NCBI GenBank assembly: GCA_045106475.1
Contig: JBGCEO010000069.1
Coordinates: 19,821-83,820 of the forward strand
Source of the DNA: Granulosicoccus sp045106475
Lineage (GTDB): Bacteria; Pseudomonadota; Gammaproteobacteria; Granulosicoccales; Granulosicoccaceae
Direction of reading: 5' to 3'
DNA: 64,000 bases
Position numbers and translations under genes: made by a program. A model generated the notes under the pieces. That model was not told the origin of the DNA. It saw nothing but the letters and a program-made list of their open reading frames with translations, and made no database searches. Below, piece after piece: positions 44,211 through 53,986 of the stretch (position 1 is the stretch's first letter; each line of letters starts with the position of its first letter).

Positions 44211-46835
44211 CTAGCTCGCGATCTGAATGGCAACCGGTATGTCCTTAAACTTAACCTTAGCGCTATCAGCGGACTGTTGAAAGTCCGAGATTTCATTGAA
44301 GTTAAGGTAACGATAAATCTCATCGCTCATGGCTTCCAGATCTTTGACGTAATGCAGGTACTCCTCCACTGTCGGCAGCTTACCCAACAAAGCAGCCACC
44401 GCCGCTAATTCCGCTGAACTCAAGTATACAAATGCACCCTTGCCCAAGCGATTAGGAAAGTTCCTTGTTGAGGTAGACACGACGGTGGCACCCGGTTTAA
44501 CACGCGCTTGGTTTCCCATACACAATGAGCAGCCAGGTATCTCCAGTCGGGCTCCTGCAGCACCAAATATGTTGTAGTACCCTTCTTCCTTGAGCTGATG
44601 TTCGTCCATGCGCGTGGGCGGTGCAATCCAAAGTACAGTATCAACGTACTCACCGGATTTTTCGATAAGTTTGCCTGCAGCACGATAATGTCCAATGTTT
44701 GTCATGCAAGAGCCAATGAACACTTCGTCTATGTTGGTGCCTTGAACTTCTGACAGCGGCTTAACGTCATCAGGATCATTGGGACAAGCCAGCAATGGTT
44801 CCTTGATTTCGTTTAGATCAATGTCGATAACTTCGGAGTACTCTGCGTCGGCATCGGCTTCCAGCAGGGTTGGATTTTCGAGCCACTCCTCCATTTTTCG
44901 AGCGCGTCGCTCCAGAGTTCGAGCATCTTCATATCCTTCATCAATCATCCAGCGTAACAAAGTCACGTTCGATGTGATGTACTCTTTCAAAGGCTCTATA
45001 TCAAGCTTGACGGTACAGCCTCCTGCCGATCGTTCAGCCGTCGCATCGGCCAGTTCGAAAGCCTGCTCCAACTTCAAATCCCGCAGCCCCTCTATCTCTA
45101 CACAGCGACCAGAGAAAACATTTTTCTTACCCTTCTTTTCAACGGTTAACAAACCTCTCTGCAGGGCCGCATAAGGAATTGCATTGACCAGATCACGCAA
45201 TGTGATGCCCGGTTGCATAGTGCCGCTGAATCGAACCAGCACTGACTCAGGCATATTAAGCGGCATAACGCCTACTGCAGATGCAAAGGCAACCAGTCCC
45301 GAACCTGCCGGGAAGGACACACCCATCGGGAAGCGGGTGTGAGAATCACCGCCAGTTCCAACAGTATCGGGTAGCAACATGCGATTTAGCCACGAATGTA
45401 TGATGCCATCGCCCGGTCGCAAAGAAACACCACCTCGCGTAGACATAAAATCCGGCAAGCTGTGGTGCGTATCCACATCTATCGGTTTTGGATAGGCAGC
45501 AGTGTGACAAAAAGACTGCATGACCAGATCCGCAGAAAATCCAAGGCAAGCCAGATCTTTTAGTTCATCTCTGGTCATAGGGCCCGTTGTGTCCTGTGAA
45601 CCCACCGTTGTCATCTTGGGTTCGCAATATTGACCAGGGCGAACGCCTTCCGTGCCGCAAGCCTTGCCGACGATTTTCTGAGCCAGCGTGTAGCCCTTAG
45701 AACTAGGATCATTAGCCCCGGGGCGTCTGAAAACAGTACTGAACTCCAGACCCAGGGATTCTCGTGCTCGATCGGTCAAGCCACGGCCAATAATCAGGGG
45801 AATTCTTCCGCCAGCACGCACTTCATCAAGCAATACTTCATTGCCGTATTCAAAACTACTAAGCACCTCATCACTATCGTGCCTTGTCACTTTCTGTTCG
45901 TAAGGGTAGATATCAATGACATCTCCCATCTCCATGCCATTGACGTCACATTCGATGGGCAGCGCTCCAGCATCTTCAAGGGTGTTGTAGAAAATAGGAG
46001 CTATCTTGCTACCCAGAACAAAACCGCCATCTCGGCGATTAGGGATAAAGGGAATGTCATCACCCATGTGCCACAAAACGGAGTTGGTAGCAGACTTTCT
46101 TGATGAGCCGGTGCCAACAACATCACCAACGTATGCCACAGGAAAACCCTTTTCCTTTAATTCATCGATGGTCGCAAGTGGTTTGTCAGTTAAGCCTTCC
46201 CTTTCAAACTTGAGCATGGCGAGCGCATGAAAAGGTATATCAGGGCGCGACCATGCATCCACAGCCGGCGAAAGATCATCGGTGTTGGTCTCGCCAGGAA
46301 CCTTGAATACGGACACTGTTATCTTCTCAGGGACGTCATCCTTTGCCAAAAACCACTCTGCATCTGCCCAGGATTGCATGACAGCTTTCGCAGCTGAATT
46401 TCCGTTTTTTGCTTTCTCTTCTACATCGTGAAAAGCATCAAACATTAATAGGGTGTGCGAAAGCGAGTGTGCAGCTGCATCTGCCAACTCTTCTTCATCC
46501 AGTGCTGCAATCAAGGGCTGAATATTGTAGCCACCCAGCATAGAACCCAATAGCTCAACCGCCGCGACTTTGCTAATCAATGGCGACTCGGCTTCACCCT
46601 GAGCGATCGCTGCCAGAAACCCGGCCTTTACATAGGCAGCTTCATCCACACCGGCGGGTATTCGCTGAGCGAAAAGGTGTAGAAGAAAATCTTCCTCACC
46701 TTTGGGTGGTGATTTTAGCAATTCAACAAGATCAGCCGTTTGCTGCGCATTGAGTGGTTGTGCAACCACACCTTGAGCCATTCTATCGGCTTCATGTTGA
46801 CGATAGGCTTCTAACATATAGATGTCCTCAGGCAA
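44211..46835 (-). CDS. acnB: Aconitate hydratase B
   Basis: 874 residues, close to the usual 865. The order of domains is that of AcnB, with the swivel domain before the catalytic core. Substrate and cluster residues are visible: GSSRKSATNSVLWHMG, and the iron-sulfur cysteines in FIGSCMTNIGHYRAAGK and PGCSLCMGNQARV. It interconverts citrate and isocitrate in the TCA cycle and can bind mRNA as apoprotein. Monocistronic, convergent with hflD. Confidence 0.97.
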   Translation of the reverse strand: MPEDIYMLEAYRQHEADRMAQGVVAQPLNAQQTADLVELLKSPPKGEEDFLLHLFAQRIPAGVDEAAYVKAGFLAAIAQGEAESPLISKVAAVELLGSMLGGYNIQPLIAALDEEELADAAAHSLSHTLLMFDAFHDVEEKAKNGNSAAKAVMQSWADAEWFLAKDDVPEKITVSVFKVPGETNTDDLSPAVDAWSRPDIPFHALAMLKFEREGLTDKPLATIDELKEKGFPVAYVGDVVGTGSSRKSATNSVLWHMGDDIPFIPNRRDGGFVLGSKIAPIFYNTLEDAGALPIECDVNGMEMGDVIDIYPYEQKVTRHDSDEVLSSFEYGNEVLLDEVRAGGRIPLIIGRGLTDRARESLGLEFSTVFRRPGANDPSSKGYTLAQKIVGKACGTEGVRPGQYCEPKMTTVGSQDTTGPMTRDELKDLACLGFSADLVMQSFCHTAAYPKPIDVDTHHSLPDFMSTRGGVSLRPGDGIIHSWLNRMLLPDTVGTGGDSHTRFPMGVSFPAGSGLVAFASAVGVMPLNMPESVLVRFSGTMQPGITLRDLVNAIPYAALQRGLLTVEKKGKKNVFSGRCVEIEGLRDLKLEQAFELADATAERSAGGCTVKLDIEPLKEYITSNVTLLRWMIDEGYEDARTLERRARKMEEWLENPTLLEADADAEYSEVIDIDLNEIKEPLLACPNDPDDVKPLSEVQGTNIDEVFIGSCMTNIGHYRAAGKLIEKSGEYVDTVLWIAPPTRMDEHQLKEEGYYNIFGAAGARLEIPGCSLCMGNQARVKPGATVVSTSTRNFPNRLGKGAFVYLSSAELAAVAALLGKLPTVEEYLHYVKDLEAMSDEIYRYLNFNEISDFQQSADSAKVKFKDIPVAIQIAS

Positions 46836-46915
46836 TGACGGTCGCTAAACCGCCTAAAATTTTCTAAGCAATTTGTGTCATGCAACAACACAAACCTTCC
46901 GAATACTGATGTCTA

Positions 46916-48976
46916 CTACACCACTGATTTTTTCTTTTTGATTTCGGGTCTTGATGGTGGTGTGGCATCACCCACTTTGAATACATTAGCTCTTATCTGA
47001 TCGAGTTCATCGCGCAAGCTGGCTGCGCGTTCGAATTCCAGATTACGAGCACATTCGTACATTTCCTTCTCGAGTTGCTTCATCCTCTTTGCAGCATCAT
47101 CCGCTGAAAGAGCCTCCACTGCAGGCGACCGCCCCTTTTTCGTCCCTTTGCGCCCTTTACGTTTATCGTTGCCTGTATCACCTGCTTCCATGACGTCATT
47201 GACAGACTTCTCGATCCCCTTAGGAGTGATCTGATGCTCTTCGTTGTAACGCAATTGAACATCACGCCGTCGGTTTGTTTCATCAATAGCGCGTTGCATT
47301 GAGCCGGTAAGTGTATCAGCGTAGAGAATCGCCTTGCCATGCAGATTACGAGCAGCTCGACCTATTGTTTGTATTAATGAACGATCTGAGCGTAAAAATC
47401 CTTCTTTGTCAGCATCCAAAATAGCAACCAGTGAGACCTCTGGCATATCCAGCCCCTCGCGCAACAGGTTAATGCCGACAATGACATCAAAAACACCAAG
47501 TCGCAGATCACGGATGATCTCGCTTCGCTCCACGGTATCAATATCAGAATGCAGATAACGTACCTTGACATCATGGTCGCTAAGATAGTCGGTTAGATCC
47601 TCAGACATTCGCTTCGTCAAGGTCGTGATCAACACACGCTCATTGCGCGAGACACGATCTGTAATTTCAGAGAGGACATCATCGACTTGAGAGCGTGCCG
47701 GACGCACTTCAACTTCCGGGTCAACCAGTCCAGTGGGTCGAACAACCTGTTCCACAACCTGGTCAGCATGATCTTTTTCGTAACTACCCGGCGTGGCGGA
47801 CACGAAAATTGTTTGCGGTGATAGCGATTCCCATTCCTCAAACTTTAGTGGCCTGTTATCAAGGGCAGAAGGCAGACGGAAACCGAAATTAACCAGATTT
47901 TCCTTGCGTGAGCGATCTCCTTTGTACATGGCACCCAGCTGAGGGACGGTTACATGACTTTCATCGATAAATAGGAGGCTATCCTCTGGCAAATAGTCAA
48001 ATAGACACGGAGGCGGCTCACCAGGTAGACGTCCAGACAGATACCGCGAGTAATTTTCGATACCCGAGCAATAGCCAAGCTCATGGATCATTTCCAGATC
48101 AAACTGCGTGCGTTGCTGTAGACGCTGAGCCTCTACCAGCTTTGCCGCTCCAGTTAATTGCTCCAATCTGGCGCGCAGCTCGTCCTTTATCAGATCAGTT
48201 GCATCCAGAAGCCTTTGTCTAGGTGTTACGTAGTGCGTTTTGGGGTATATGGTCAACCGAGGAACCTTGCGAACCACCTCCCCCGTCAGTGGATCAAAGA
48301 AACTTAACGACTCCAACTCGTCATCAAACAGTTCTATGCGGATAGCATCCCTGTCAGAGTCCGCAGGATACACATCAATGATCTCACCCCTGACCCTGTA
48401 AGTGCCACGCTTGAGCTCCATATCATTTCGATTATATTGAAGCTCAGCTAAGCGGCGAAGCAAATCGCGTTGATTAATTGTCTCACCCCGCTTCAGATGC
48501 AGGACCATCTTGTGGTACTGCTGAGGATCTCCTAAACCGTAGATGGAGGACACCGTCGCCACAATGATGGTGTCGCGACGTTCAAACAGTGCTTTGGTGG
48601 CAGAAAGTCGCATCTGCTCGATGTGCTCGTTGATGGAGGAGTCTTTCTCTATAAACGTGTCACTGGCAGGTACATACGCCTCCGGTTGGTAGTAGTCATA
48701 GTAAGAAACAAAGTACTCGACTGCATTGTTTGGAAAAAACTCTTTAAATTCCCCATACAGCTGCGCTGCAAGTGTCTTGTTAGGCGCGAGTACGATTGCC
48801 GGGCGTTGCTGTTTTTCAAGGATATTGGCGATCGTGAACGTTTTGCCTGAGCCTGTGACTCCGAGTAAAGTCTGGTAGGCCAAACCGTCATCAATGCCAG
48901 AGTTCAGCTCTGCAATTGCGTCCGGCTGATGCCCAGCAGGTGAATAAGCTGTTTGCAGATCAAAAATCGTGGACAT
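46916..48976 (-). CDS. uvrB: UvrABC excision nuclease subunit B
   Basis: 686 residues. Walker A GVTGSGKTFTIANI, the beta-hairpin YYDYYQPEAYVPASDTFIEK that clamps damaged DNA, helicase motifs through IGRAARNLHGKAILYAD, and a C-terminal UVR motif (LEKEMYECARNLEFERAA) that contacts UvrC. It verifies lesions in nucleotide excision repair. The lysine-rich insert before the UVR motif (GNDKRKGRKGTKKGRS) is longer than usual. No LexA box was recognised upstream. Confidence 0.97.
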   Translation of the reverse strand: MSTIFDLQTAYSPAGHQPDAIAELNSGIDDGLAYQTLLGVTGSGKTFTIANILEKQQRPAIVLAPNKTLAAQLYGEFKEFFPNNAVEYFVSYYDYYQPEAYVPASDTFIEKDSSINEHIEQMRLSATKALFERRDTIIVATVSSIYGLGDPQQYHKMVLHLKRGETINQRDLLRRLAELQYNRNDMELKRGTYRVRGEIIDVYPADSDRDAIRIELFDDELESLSFFDPLTGEVVRKVPRLTIYPKTHYVTPRQRLLDATDLIKDELRARLEQLTGAAKLVEAQRLQQRTQFDLEMIHELGYCSGIENYSRYLSGRLPGEPPPCLFDYLPEDSLLFIDESHVTVPQLGAMYKGDRSRKENLVNFGFRLPSALDNRPLKFEEWESLSPQTIFVSATPGSYEKDHADQVVEQVVRPTGLVDPEVEVRPARSQVDDVLSEITDRVSRNERVLITTLTKRMSEDLTDYLSDHDVKVRYLHSDIDTVERSEIIRDLRLGVFDVIVGINLLREGLDMPEVSLVAILDADKEGFLRSDRSLIQTIGRAARNLHGKAILYADTLTGSMQRAIDETNRRRDVQLRYNEEHQITPKGIEKSVNDVMEAGDTGNDKRKGRKGTKKGRSPAVEALSADDAAKRMKQLEKEMYECARNLEFERAASLRDELDQIRANVFKVGDATPPSRPEIKKKKSVV

Positions 48977-49092
48977 TATTGCTATGCAACTCCATTAATG
49001 CAGCAATTGTACATCGAAGATGAAGATTGACTCGATTTTTGCAAGTTAATCCATTGACCTTGAAGCATAAGCACACTAAACTTCGTGCCGAT

Positions 49093-49168
49093 TCCCTGGT
49101 AGCTCAGTTGGTAGAGCAAATGACTGTTAATCATTGGGTCGGCGGTTCGAGCCCGTCCCAGGGAGCCA
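49093..49168 (+). tRNA. tRNA-Asn (anticodon GTT)
   Basis: A 76-base cloverleaf: acceptor TCCCTGG pairing with CCAGGGA, D-arm GCTC/GAGC, anticodon loop CTGTTAA, T-loop TTCGAGC and an encoded CCA end at 49166-49168. The anticodon GTT reads AAC and AAU. Divergent from uvrB. Confidence 0.97.
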
Positions 49169-49409
49169 TTTCTACTTTTATGTGTCACGCGAACGGCTGT
49201 TGAAATACAACGGCCAGTTAAGTCGGCTGTGCATCTCCCAGCTGCTCAACGACACATCATCCCTAATCACGCAGCTTTCCAGGCAAAACAGGCTTACACA
49301 GCGGCCAAGCATCCCTGCAGTGCGCAGTTCATTTGCCTATTAGCGGCAAAGCCGGAAAAAACGCTCGGATCTGCCCGGCATCGGGCTGCACTTCTTGAGA
49401 AACCAGGTA

Positions 49410-50630
49410 TTAAGAACTTCTTGATTGACCCAGCGACTTGAGAAGCTCGTCAATAGCGTCACGCTTGCTTTGATCCTGTGCCTGTGCAGCGCCGTTAGCC
49501 TCTTGCATTGCACCTGAAGCTTTATAGTCCGTGTCATGGCCGTTAACTGCTGTACTTGCAGCTTGCACCGGTTTGAGCATCGCTTCGCGTTCTCGTAGGT
49601 ATCGATCGTAGTGCTCATCACGATCAGCCGGGGTGTCCTTTACATCATGCTGAGCACTGCCATTAGAATTTACCTTGATAGTATCAGCAGCTGGCGAAGC
49701 GGAAGGCAATGCTGAGGCCGCGACTGCGTCGGCATGCACGCTAGCAGCATTTGGAGCTACAGCAGTTTCGTCTGCTGCAGATGAATCCAGCAATATCACA
49801 CCACTCTCCAGCGTCAACAATGCCCCTTGATGCATGGTGTCGCTTATATCCTTTAAATCCTTTTGCGAAAATGTACCCAATGAAGCCAGTGTGTTCAGAT
49901 CTTCAAATATCGGTAGCGACTTCACCACCACATCCAGATCGATATCCTGATCAGGGTCGATATCCGCTAGAGCAGCAGGAATAGAATCGATCACCGCATA
50001 GACAGCGGAGACGCTATCGCGCTCACCGGTAAATCGCAAATCACGGTCACGCTCGTTATTACAATGGACGCCATCCAGCCGCAGATCCATCGCAGGTTTT
50101 CTGGCAATACTGGCACAAGCCGAGTACAGCATGTCCACACCATCGATTGCACGCGCAACACGATCGGGATCAGAAGCTCTTTCGCCAGCATCAGTGAGCC
50201 GAATAAACAGGCCACCTTCACCCGATCCCAGCACAATGTCCGAACGGGTATCAGTTTTTGGTGGTTCTACAGAACCGAGCAAACTGATCATGGCCGGTAA
50301 ATGGCTATTGGCAAACATCACGCGACTCGCCAGGCGAACAATTTCTGCCTGATGAAGTTTTGGCTCAACGGCACCGCCCAAAAGCTGCTGCCAGTATTCT
50401 GCAGACCCCAGCATATCCAGATGCAGACATTTGACGACCTGACGTTCCACAGGGGACATCGAGTCAATTCTTTCCATAATTACAGCGCCGGCGTGACCAA
50501 GCCTCGCCGCTGCTGATGTACGCTGATCACCTTTTGACGATCGATACTGATCAACGATTGCCCTAATATCGGACTTAATCAGCACATCGACAATTTTTGT
50601 GACGGCCATGCGCAGCTCGTCTGCGTGCAT
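49410..50630 (-). CDS. Unknown protein downstream of tRNA-Pro
   Basis: 406 residues from ATG 50630, preceded by GGAG at good spacing; the frame continues upstream into tRNA-Pro, which is not coding. I do not recognise the family. Residues 1-90 look helical (VDVLIKSDIRAIVDQYRSSKG), the middle has a beta-rich part with VLGSGEGGLFIRLTDAGE, and residues 300-406 are Ala/Ser/Asp-rich and probably disordered, ending in a short helix AIDELLKSLGQSRSS. No signal peptide or membrane helix. Its codon use looks like that of its neighbours. Confidence 0.7.
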   Translation of the reverse strand: MHADELRMAVTKIVDVLIKSDIRAIVDQYRSSKGDQRTSAAARLGHAGAVIMERIDSMSPVERQVVKCLHLDMLGSAEYWQQLLGGAVEPKLHQAEIVRLASRVMFANSHLPAMISLLGSVEPPKTDTRSDIVLGSGEGGLFIRLTDAGERASDPDRVARAIDGVDMLYSACASIARKPAMDLRLDGVHCNNERDRDLRFTGERDSVSAVYAVIDSIPAALADIDPDQDIDLDVVVKSLPIFEDLNTLASLGTFSQKDLKDISDTMHQGALLTLESGVILLDSSAADETAVAPNAASVHADAVAASALPSASPAADTIKVNSNGSAQHDVKDTPADRDEHYDRYLREREAMLKPVQAASTAVNGHDTDYKASGAMQEANGAAQAQDQSKRDAIDELLKSLGQSRSS

Positions 50631-50693
50631 GTTGAACTCCATTGACACAATGACTACACAGAGTAATCGGCCGATTTCGTCACTACTGAAGAC

Positions 50694-50770
<77 letters not shown>

Positions 50771-50886
50771 CCAGAGCCGCTCAGCTTAACGTATGCGTAG
50801 GATTATTTGTAGTGATTGATGAAAAAAATGATCGTAAATGGCAAAAAAATACTCCATTCCGACCTCCCTTATAACAAAGCTTCCTG

Positions 50887-51246
50887 TTAATTAGTCCTTA
50901 ATATACGCAATAAGTCTTCCAATTCAGCTCTTAGCTGACGAATCATCTGCTGGGATTGAGCATTGTCGTCTTTAACAGTATCCCCTGCAAGATGTTGCCG
51001 GGCTCCACCAATCGTGTAACCTTCCTGGTAGAGCAAGCTGCGTATTTGCCTGATGAGCATAACATCGTGACGCTGATAGTAACGGCGATTACCTCTGCGT
51101 TTTACAGGCTCCAGACCCGGAAATTCCTGTTCCCAGTATCGCAGTACGTGCGGTTTTACCAAACACAGATCGCTTACCTCACCAATGGTGAAGTAGCGCT
51201 TGTTCGGAATCGTGGGTAGTTCGTTATTGTTGCTGATTTCCAGCAT
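50887..51246 (-). CDS. MerR-family transcriptional regulator (ihfA-linked)
   Basis: 119 residues, an N-terminal MerR winged helix (YFTIGEVSDLCLVKPHVLRYWEQEF, given here in parts: FTIGEVSDLC then LRYWEQEFPGLEP) and a short C-terminal helix without effector-binding Cys. It is the small MerR protein regularly found after ihfA in Gammaproteobacteria; its targets are not known. Its start overlaps ihfA by 23 bases. Confidence 0.9.
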   Translation of the reverse strand: MLEISNNNELPTIPNKRYFTIGEVSDLCLVKPHVLRYWEQEFPGLEPVKRRGNRRYYQRHDVMLIRQIRSLLYQEGYTIGGARQHLAGDTVKDDNAQSQQMIRQLRAELEDLLRILRTN

Positions 51247-51526
51247 AAGCTTCTACACGCGCCTTTAGTTTCTGTCCCGGCCGAAAAGTAACCACTCTTC
51301 TGGCTGAAATTGGTATTTCTTCGCCCGTCTTCGGATTTCGACCCGGTCTCTGGCTTTTATTTCGCAACACGAAATTGCCGAACCCGGACAACTTCACATC
51401 GTGTCCGCTCTCAAGAGCTACCCTTATCTCTTCAAAGAAATGCTCCACAAACTCTTTGGCCTCACGCTTGTTGAGTCCTAGCTCGTCGAACAACATCTCC
51501 GCCATCGCTGCCTTCGTTAGCGCCAT
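51224..51526 (-). CDS. ihfA: Integration host factor subunit alpha
   Basis: 100 residues with the HU/IHF fold: MALTKAAMAEMLFDELGL, then KLSGFGNFVLRNKSQRPGRN and the DNA-intercalating arm GEEIPISARRVVTFRPGQ. It bends DNA as a heterodimer with IHF-beta. It starts one base after the pheT stop, the usual order pheT-ihfA. Confidence 0.96.
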   Translation of the reverse strand: MALTKAAMAEMLFDELGLNKREAKEFVEHFFEEIRVALESGHDVKLSGFGNFVLRNKSQRPGRNPKTGEEIPISARRVVTFRPGQKLKARVEAYAGNQQQ

Positions 51527-51527
51527 C

Positions 51528-53972
51528 TCATACCCTTAAAACCGCGCCGTATGCGGTACCCAGTGCAGCAACAACCTGATTGACGGCCTGCTCCACATCA
51601 GAGTCTTCTAGGGTGCGCGAAAAGTCCTGCAGAATCAAGCCTAAGGCCATGCTTTTCTTATCAGCTGCAACCTTGTCGCCTTGATAGACGTCAAAAAGTT
51701 TCACTTCTTGCAGCGCAGCAGGCGCATTTTCTCTGACAACATCCAAAACTGATTGGTAATCGACCGACTTATCGATCAGCAAAGCAATATCACGACGCAC
51801 CTGCGGAAACCGCGATAAAGGTTTGGCCTTTGGCACTTGCGAACGGGTTAGTGCTGCCAGGGAAATTTCGAAAACGAAGGGGATCACTTCAATATCCATT
51901 GCCTGCTGAATCGCCGGATTTAAAGCTCCCACGTATCCCACAGGAATCCCATTGGCCACAATACCGGCGCGCTGCCCGGGGTGCAGCATTTCCAAATCAG
52001 TGGCGACAAATGTCATTTTTGTGCCGTTTGCTTGAGCCAATAGCACTTCGATATCTGCCTTAACAGAAAAGAAATCTACCTTTTCGTCTGATGACTCCCA
52101 GTTTTCAGGTGATCGGCGGCCTGCGACCAGACCAGCCAACGTACTCTGCTGCTCGATTGTTCCATCGATCTGCAAATCGTCACCATGGTCTGCTCGAATG
52201 TACTCGTCCAAGTGCTCCTTGGGTTCCAGGCCTGCATTGGGCAGAAAGCGAAGGCCTGTTTCGAACAAACGCATTGAATTGAGTTGTCTGCTCAAGTTCC
52301 GCTGAAGGGACGATATCAGGCCAACAATCAAGGTGGTACGCATGACTCCCAATTCGGAGGAGATTGGATTGGCTAACGCCAGTCCTTGAAGATCAGGGCG
52401 CAATTGCGACTGCTGTTTTGCATCTACAAAACTATACGTCACTATTTCCTGGTAGCCACGACTCACTAAGAGACGCTTAACATCCAGCGGCGTTAGCCTC
52501 GTTTCCGGCACCGCTCGCAAAACAGGTCGATGAGTGGGTGAAGTTCTTGGTAACGACTCATAACCAAGCACACGCGCCACTTCTTCAACGTAGTCTTCCT
52601 CGATCGCCAAATCATAACGATAACTGGGGGCAGTCACTGTCCAGCCCTCTTCGTTGGAGACACTTTCGATACCCAAACGGGCAAACACCCTATCGACTAC
52701 CTCTGGTTCGGGCTCGACCCCTAGTATACGAGCCAGCCTTGAACGTCTGAGGGTAACTACAGGGCGCAGAGGCATTCGCTCTTTATGCTGCCAATCGATC
52801 AAAGGACCGGCACTACCACCAGCCAGTGTCCGTAATAAACCAGTCGCATACTCCAGTGCCTCTGCCTGACCTGCAGGGTCAACCCCTCTCTCGAAACGGT
52901 GAGCTGAATCAGTGTGGCTCGCATAGCGGCGAGGTTTTCCCGCAATCAATTCCGGCAGGAATAGTGCGCTTTCAAAAAATATATTTTTTGAGCTTTCATC
53001 AACGCCCGTCGACTGTCCACCCATGATTCCAGCAATGCCAATCGGGCCACTGTCGTCTGCAATGATGGTTGTGTCGTCGTCTAGAGCAACGTCACGCCCG
53101 TCCAGCAGGGTTAGCCTTTCACCCGTTCGGGCAAGGCGGACTTGAATGGCTCCCTGGAGCTTATCGATATCGAATGCATGCATCGGTTGGCCCAGCTCGA
53201 GCATCACATAGTTGGTTATATCTACAGCTGGATTAATCGATCGCACGCCTGCACGCCTCAAACGCTCAACCATCCAGCTGGGAGCGGGGTCTTGAAGAGC
53301 CACATCGCGGATCACCCTCCCCGAATATCGGACGCAGGCAGAAGCATCGTCCACCAACACCGGCCACTGGTCTTCAATCTTTGCAGGTATGTTGTTGATC
53401 TCCCTTAAGCGCATGGGTAGATCATTCTTTGCGCATAGATCCCTGGCAATACCCCTTATGCTAAGACAGTCGCCTCTGTCAGGCGTAAGGTCGATATCGA
53501 CAATTGCATCATCCAGTTCAAGCCATTCAATAAGACTGGTTCCGGGAGGGGCATTTGCCGTAAGTTCCATGATGCCTGCCTTGTCATCTGACAAACCGAG
53601 CTCTGACGCAGAACAAAGCATGCCCATCGACTCAACGCCGCGCAGTTTGGCTTTTTTTATCTTGGTGCCATCTGGCAACTTTCCACCCACCTGGGCAAGC
53701 GCTGTAATAAGACCAGATCGTGCGTTCGACGCCCCGCAAACAACCTGCACCAGCTCACTGGTTCCATCATCAACCTCACAAATACGCAAGCGATCTGCAT
53801 CTGGATGCTGGCTGACGCTGGCGATCCGAGCGACTATAACGCCCTTAAAGTCAGGGGCTGCTGACACAATCTCATCAACCTCAAGCCCCATAAAGGTTAG
53901 CTGATCACCCAACTCTTGAGTATCTACAGGTGGATTCACCCACTCACGCAACCACTTTTCACTGAATTTCAT
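51528..53972 (-). CDS. pheT: Phenylalanyl-tRNA synthetase beta subunit
   Basis: 814 residues with the full domain set: N-terminal tRNA-binding OB domain (about 40-155, VVCGASNARSG), B3/B4 editing domain (YVMLELGQPMHAFD follows), B5 domain, catalytic-like core, and a C-terminal ferredoxin-like anticodon-binding domain (LSRFPQVRRDIALLI). It works as an alpha2-beta2 enzyme with PheS and removes mischarged Tyr. It lies 14 bases after pheS. Confidence 0.97.
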   Translation of the reverse strand: MKFSEKWLREWVNPPVDTQELGDQLTFMGLEVDEIVSAAPDFKGVIVARIASVSQHPDADRLRICEVDDGTSELVQVVCGASNARSGLITALAQVGGKLPDGTKIKKAKLRGVESMGMLCSASELGLSDDKAGIMELTANAPPGTSLIEWLELDDAIVDIDLTPDRGDCLSIRGIARDLCAKNDLPMRLREINNIPAKIEDQWPVLVDDASACVRYSGRVIRDVALQDPAPSWMVERLRRAGVRSINPAVDITNYVMLELGQPMHAFDIDKLQGAIQVRLARTGERLTLLDGRDVALDDDTTIIADDSGPIGIAGIMGGQSTGVDESSKNIFFESALFLPELIAGKPRRYASHTDSAHRFERGVDPAGQAEALEYATGLLRTLAGGSAGPLIDWQHKERMPLRPVVTLRRSRLARILGVEPEPEVVDRVFARLGIESVSNEEGWTVTAPSYRYDLAIEEDYVEEVARVLGYESLPRTSPTHRPVLRAVPETRLTPLDVKRLLVSRGYQEIVTYSFVDAKQQSQLRPDLQGLALANPISSELGVMRTTLIVGLISSLQRNLSRQLNSMRLFETGLRFLPNAGLEPKEHLDEYIRADHGDDLQIDGTIEQQSTLAGLVAGRRSPENWESSDEKVDFFSVKADIEVLLAQANGTKMTFVATDLEMLHPGQRAGIVANGIPVGYVGALNPAIQQAMDIEVIPFVFEISLAALTRSQVPKAKPLSRFPQVRRDIALLIDKSVDYQSVLDVVRENAPAALQEVKLFDVYQGDKVAADKKSMALGLILQDFSRTLEDSDVEQAVNQVVAALGTAYGAVLRV

Positions 53973-53986
53973 GGCAGATTCTCGCT

